From: DASXMX01 sp036794395
GTDB lineage: Bacteria > Planctomycetota > Phycisphaerae > Tepidisphaerales > Tepidisphaeraceae
Assembly (NCBI GenBank): GCA_036794395.1
Contig: DAIRGS010000047.1
Location: 1-33,409, forward strand
Direction: 5' to 3'
Length of the DNA stretch: 33,409 nt
Both the position numbers and the translations under genes were made by a program. Positions within the stretch are counted from its first letter, which is position 1, and each line of letters starts with the position of its first letter. This document shows, in pieces, positions 32,105 to 33,409 of the stretch. The notes beneath the pieces are model-generated. The model was not told the DNA's origin. It saw only the letters and a list, made by a program, of their open reading frames with translations, and did not search any database.

Positions 32105-33409
32105 CTGCGTTGTGATTGTGGTCGGATTCACCGACTGACGCCGCGCCGACAATTGTCGGCGCGGCGTTGGGTTGGGCAAAACGTCCTGAATCTACAACGA
32201 GTTGCCACGCATTGCGTGGAACAAAGCGGAGCGTTTTTTCGGTGAGAATTGGGTTCGAACCGACCTTTTTAAAGAAGTCCCGCTTTTCTTCATCACTTCC
32301 CTGCGAAGCGACGATTTTGGCTTGTTTCAAGGCCAAAACGAACCGGATTGCCGGTTCGAACCGTGTTCCGCGGTTCTGAATCATTTTCGCAAGTTTTTCC
32401 GTGAGGTGCTGTTTTTCGGCAAGCAACGCGTTCTTCCTGACGCGGTATTCATCCGCCGCAAACAAGTTGTCGAGATATCCGACCATGAGGCGGTCGAGCT
32501 TTGTGTCGATGCCTTGGATGTCTTGCTTGACTGACTGCTCGGCACGTAGTGCTTCGGCCGCATCATTTCTTTGATCCTGCTGAAGCTCGACAATCATCCA
32601 GTCGGCCCAGTCGTCGGGGATGATAACCGACGTGATGACGTTCGTGATTTGCTCGGTGATCTTCTCTTCCCTCATGAACGGTTGCGAACAGTTTCGCTTC
32701 ACGCGCTTGGTGCAATGCAGGTAGTTGTGACCCTTCTGCGTTTCAGTCGTGATGAAGCAGCCGCATTCACCGCACCGAAACATTCCGCGGTACAAATATG
32801 GCTTGAGCCGTTCGTCCTGCCGTGTCAGACGGCTCTTTCCATGTATCACGTCCTGGCACTGGTCGAAGAGTGCTTTGCTGATGAGCGGCTCATGCTTTCC
32901 TTCGAAATGCTCGCCGCGGTAGCTGAAGGTGCCGTAATAGATGGGGTTTTGGAGCAAGCGCGAATACTGCGTCCGGGACAGCGGCTTGTCTTTGAATTTT
33001 GTTCCGGCCCCATTCGTCATGCCGAGCTCGGTCATGGTGGCGGTCAGTCTGTCGAGGGGATACGCGCCCGTGGCGTAGAGTTCGAAGGCTTTGCGGATGA
33101 GCGGCCCGCGTTCCGGATGAGGGATAATGGTACGAGTTGCTTTGTCATTGACGTATCCGGCTGGAGCGACCATCGGCCAGATACCGTTCTTCACTTTCTG
33201 GCGCTGGCCACGACGAATGTTTTCCGAAAGATTGTCGACGTAATACTTTGACATGCCGAACATCATGGCGAGCGTAAATTTGCCCTGTGAAGTCGGCTGA
33301 AAGTCGATCATGCAGAATTTCATCTGCGTGATGAGGCCGGCGTCGACCATGTGAATGATCCTGCCACCATCGAGCATGTTGCGGGCAAGTCGATCGGGAT
33401 GCCAAGCGA
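32076..33409 (-). CDS. Large serine recombinase (partial, N-terminus outside window)
   Basis: The frame stays open to the right edge, and the codons before the first visible ATG (33377) read AWHPDRLARN, part of the resolvase-type catalytic domain. The true start and the nucleophilic serine are therefore beyond the window. Visible parts are the end of the catalytic domain (MDGGRI-like, GKFTLAMMFGMSKYYVDNLSENIRRG), the recombinase domain (PAGYVND...RKAFELYATGAYPLDRL... NPIYYGTFSYRGEHFEGKHEPLI), a zinc ribbon (CGEC near 32760-32780, HCTK, then a Cys), and a coiled-coil C-terminal arm. It would catalyse site-specific integration or excision of an element. The C-terminal 30 or so residues are atypical because the frame passes through a palindrome and the tRNA gene. 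Confidence 0.92.
   Translation of the reverse strand, partial: AWHPDRLARNMLDGGRIIHMVDAGLITQMKFCMIDFQPTSQGKFTLAMMFGMSKYYVDNLSENIRRGQRQKVKNGIWPMVAPAGYVNDKATRTIIPHPERGPLIRKAFELYATGAYPLDRLTATMTELGMTNGAGTKFKDKPLSRTQYSRLLQNPIYYGTFSYRGEHFEGKHEPLISKALFDQCQDVIHGKSRLTRQDERLKPYLYRGMFRCGECGCFITTETQKGHNYLHCTKRVKRNCSQPFMREEKITEQITNVITSVIIPDDWADWMIVELQQDQRNDAAEALRAEQSVKQDIQGIDTKLDRLMVGYLDNLFAADEYRVRKNALLAEKQHLTEKLAKMIQNRGTRFEPAIRFVLALKQAKIVASQGSDEEKRDFFKKVGSNPILTEKTLRFVPRNAWQLVVDSGRFAQPNAAPTIVGAASVGESDHNHNAAERGGFEPP
32138..32167. repeat. Perfect 30-bp palindrome beside tRNA-Ser
   Basis: ACGCCGCGCCGACAA (32138-32152) is followed directly by its exact reverse complement, with its centre between 32152 and 32153 and no loop. 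It lies 33 bases after the tRNA, inside the recombinase frame. As RNA it gives a strong stem and may terminate transcription from both sides; a recombinase or regulator binding site is also possible. Confidence 0.75.

Overview
The window looks like a chromosomal segment of a GC-rich bacterium of the phylum Planctomycetota, most likely class Phycisphaerae (Tepidisphaera/Humisphaera-like). This is an inference from several features. There is a giant secreted FG-GAP/dockerin protein with an N-terminal LEPR-XLL-like motif, and dispersed palindromes whose reading frames give the 'WECEAPAEL' type of peptide that I associate with planctomycete genomes. Zinc-ribbon and cupredoxin-type proteins are also present, and coding is mostly on one strand over long stretches. 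No ribosomal RNA or other decisive marker is present.

Layout. 1-209 holds the start of a glycine-rich protein that runs off the left edge. 770-2963 carries a CmoB-like methyltransferase, a zinc-ribbon membrane protein and a small secreted protein, all on the minus strand. 3387-11521 is the best-known functional pair: a bacterial alpha-2-macroglobulin with an intact thioester motif, followed by penicillin-binding protein 1C. 11654-14782 has a secreted protein of unknown role, an MFS transporter on the plus strand and a one-helix membrane protein. 15064-17850 is housekeeping: histidyl-tRNA synthetase and trigger factor, separated by a repeat-rich spacer that contains a 10-N assembly gap. 18122-20176 pairs a nitrilase-family amidase with a class I aminotransferase, a likely glutamine-transaminase/omega-amidase couple. 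20232-25784 is a single huge gene of about 1850 codons made of 14 FG-GAP repeats, an Ig-like insert, about 14 units of a second repeat type, and a dockerin-like C-terminus. 25945-27559 has a stand-alone FliN-like SpoA protein overlapping tail to tail with a CCA-adding enzyme. 27899-31778 has a membrane-anchored helical protein, a secreted cupredoxin-like protein, and a plus-strand pair of TPR lipoprotein and SMP-30/gluconolactonase. The right end has a helically phased GTTGCA array, a tRNA-Ser(GGA), and a large serine recombinase whose 3' end reads into the tRNA, so an integrated element probably begins there and continues beyond the window.

The most unusual non-coding signals are: (i) eight GTTGCA boxes spaced exactly 10, 10, 23, 10, 10, 23 and 10 bp apart just upstream of tRNA-Ser; (ii) a perfect 33-bp-arm hairpin nested in a larger repeat cluster at 14810-15045; (iii) a perfect 23-bp-arm palindrome at 3088-3157 whose arm ends resemble those of that cluster; (iv) a perfect 30-bp palindrome inside the recombinase 3' end next to the tRNA. 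No clearly new defence or biosynthetic system is visible. The recombinase/tRNA junction and the phased array are the places most worth a second look.
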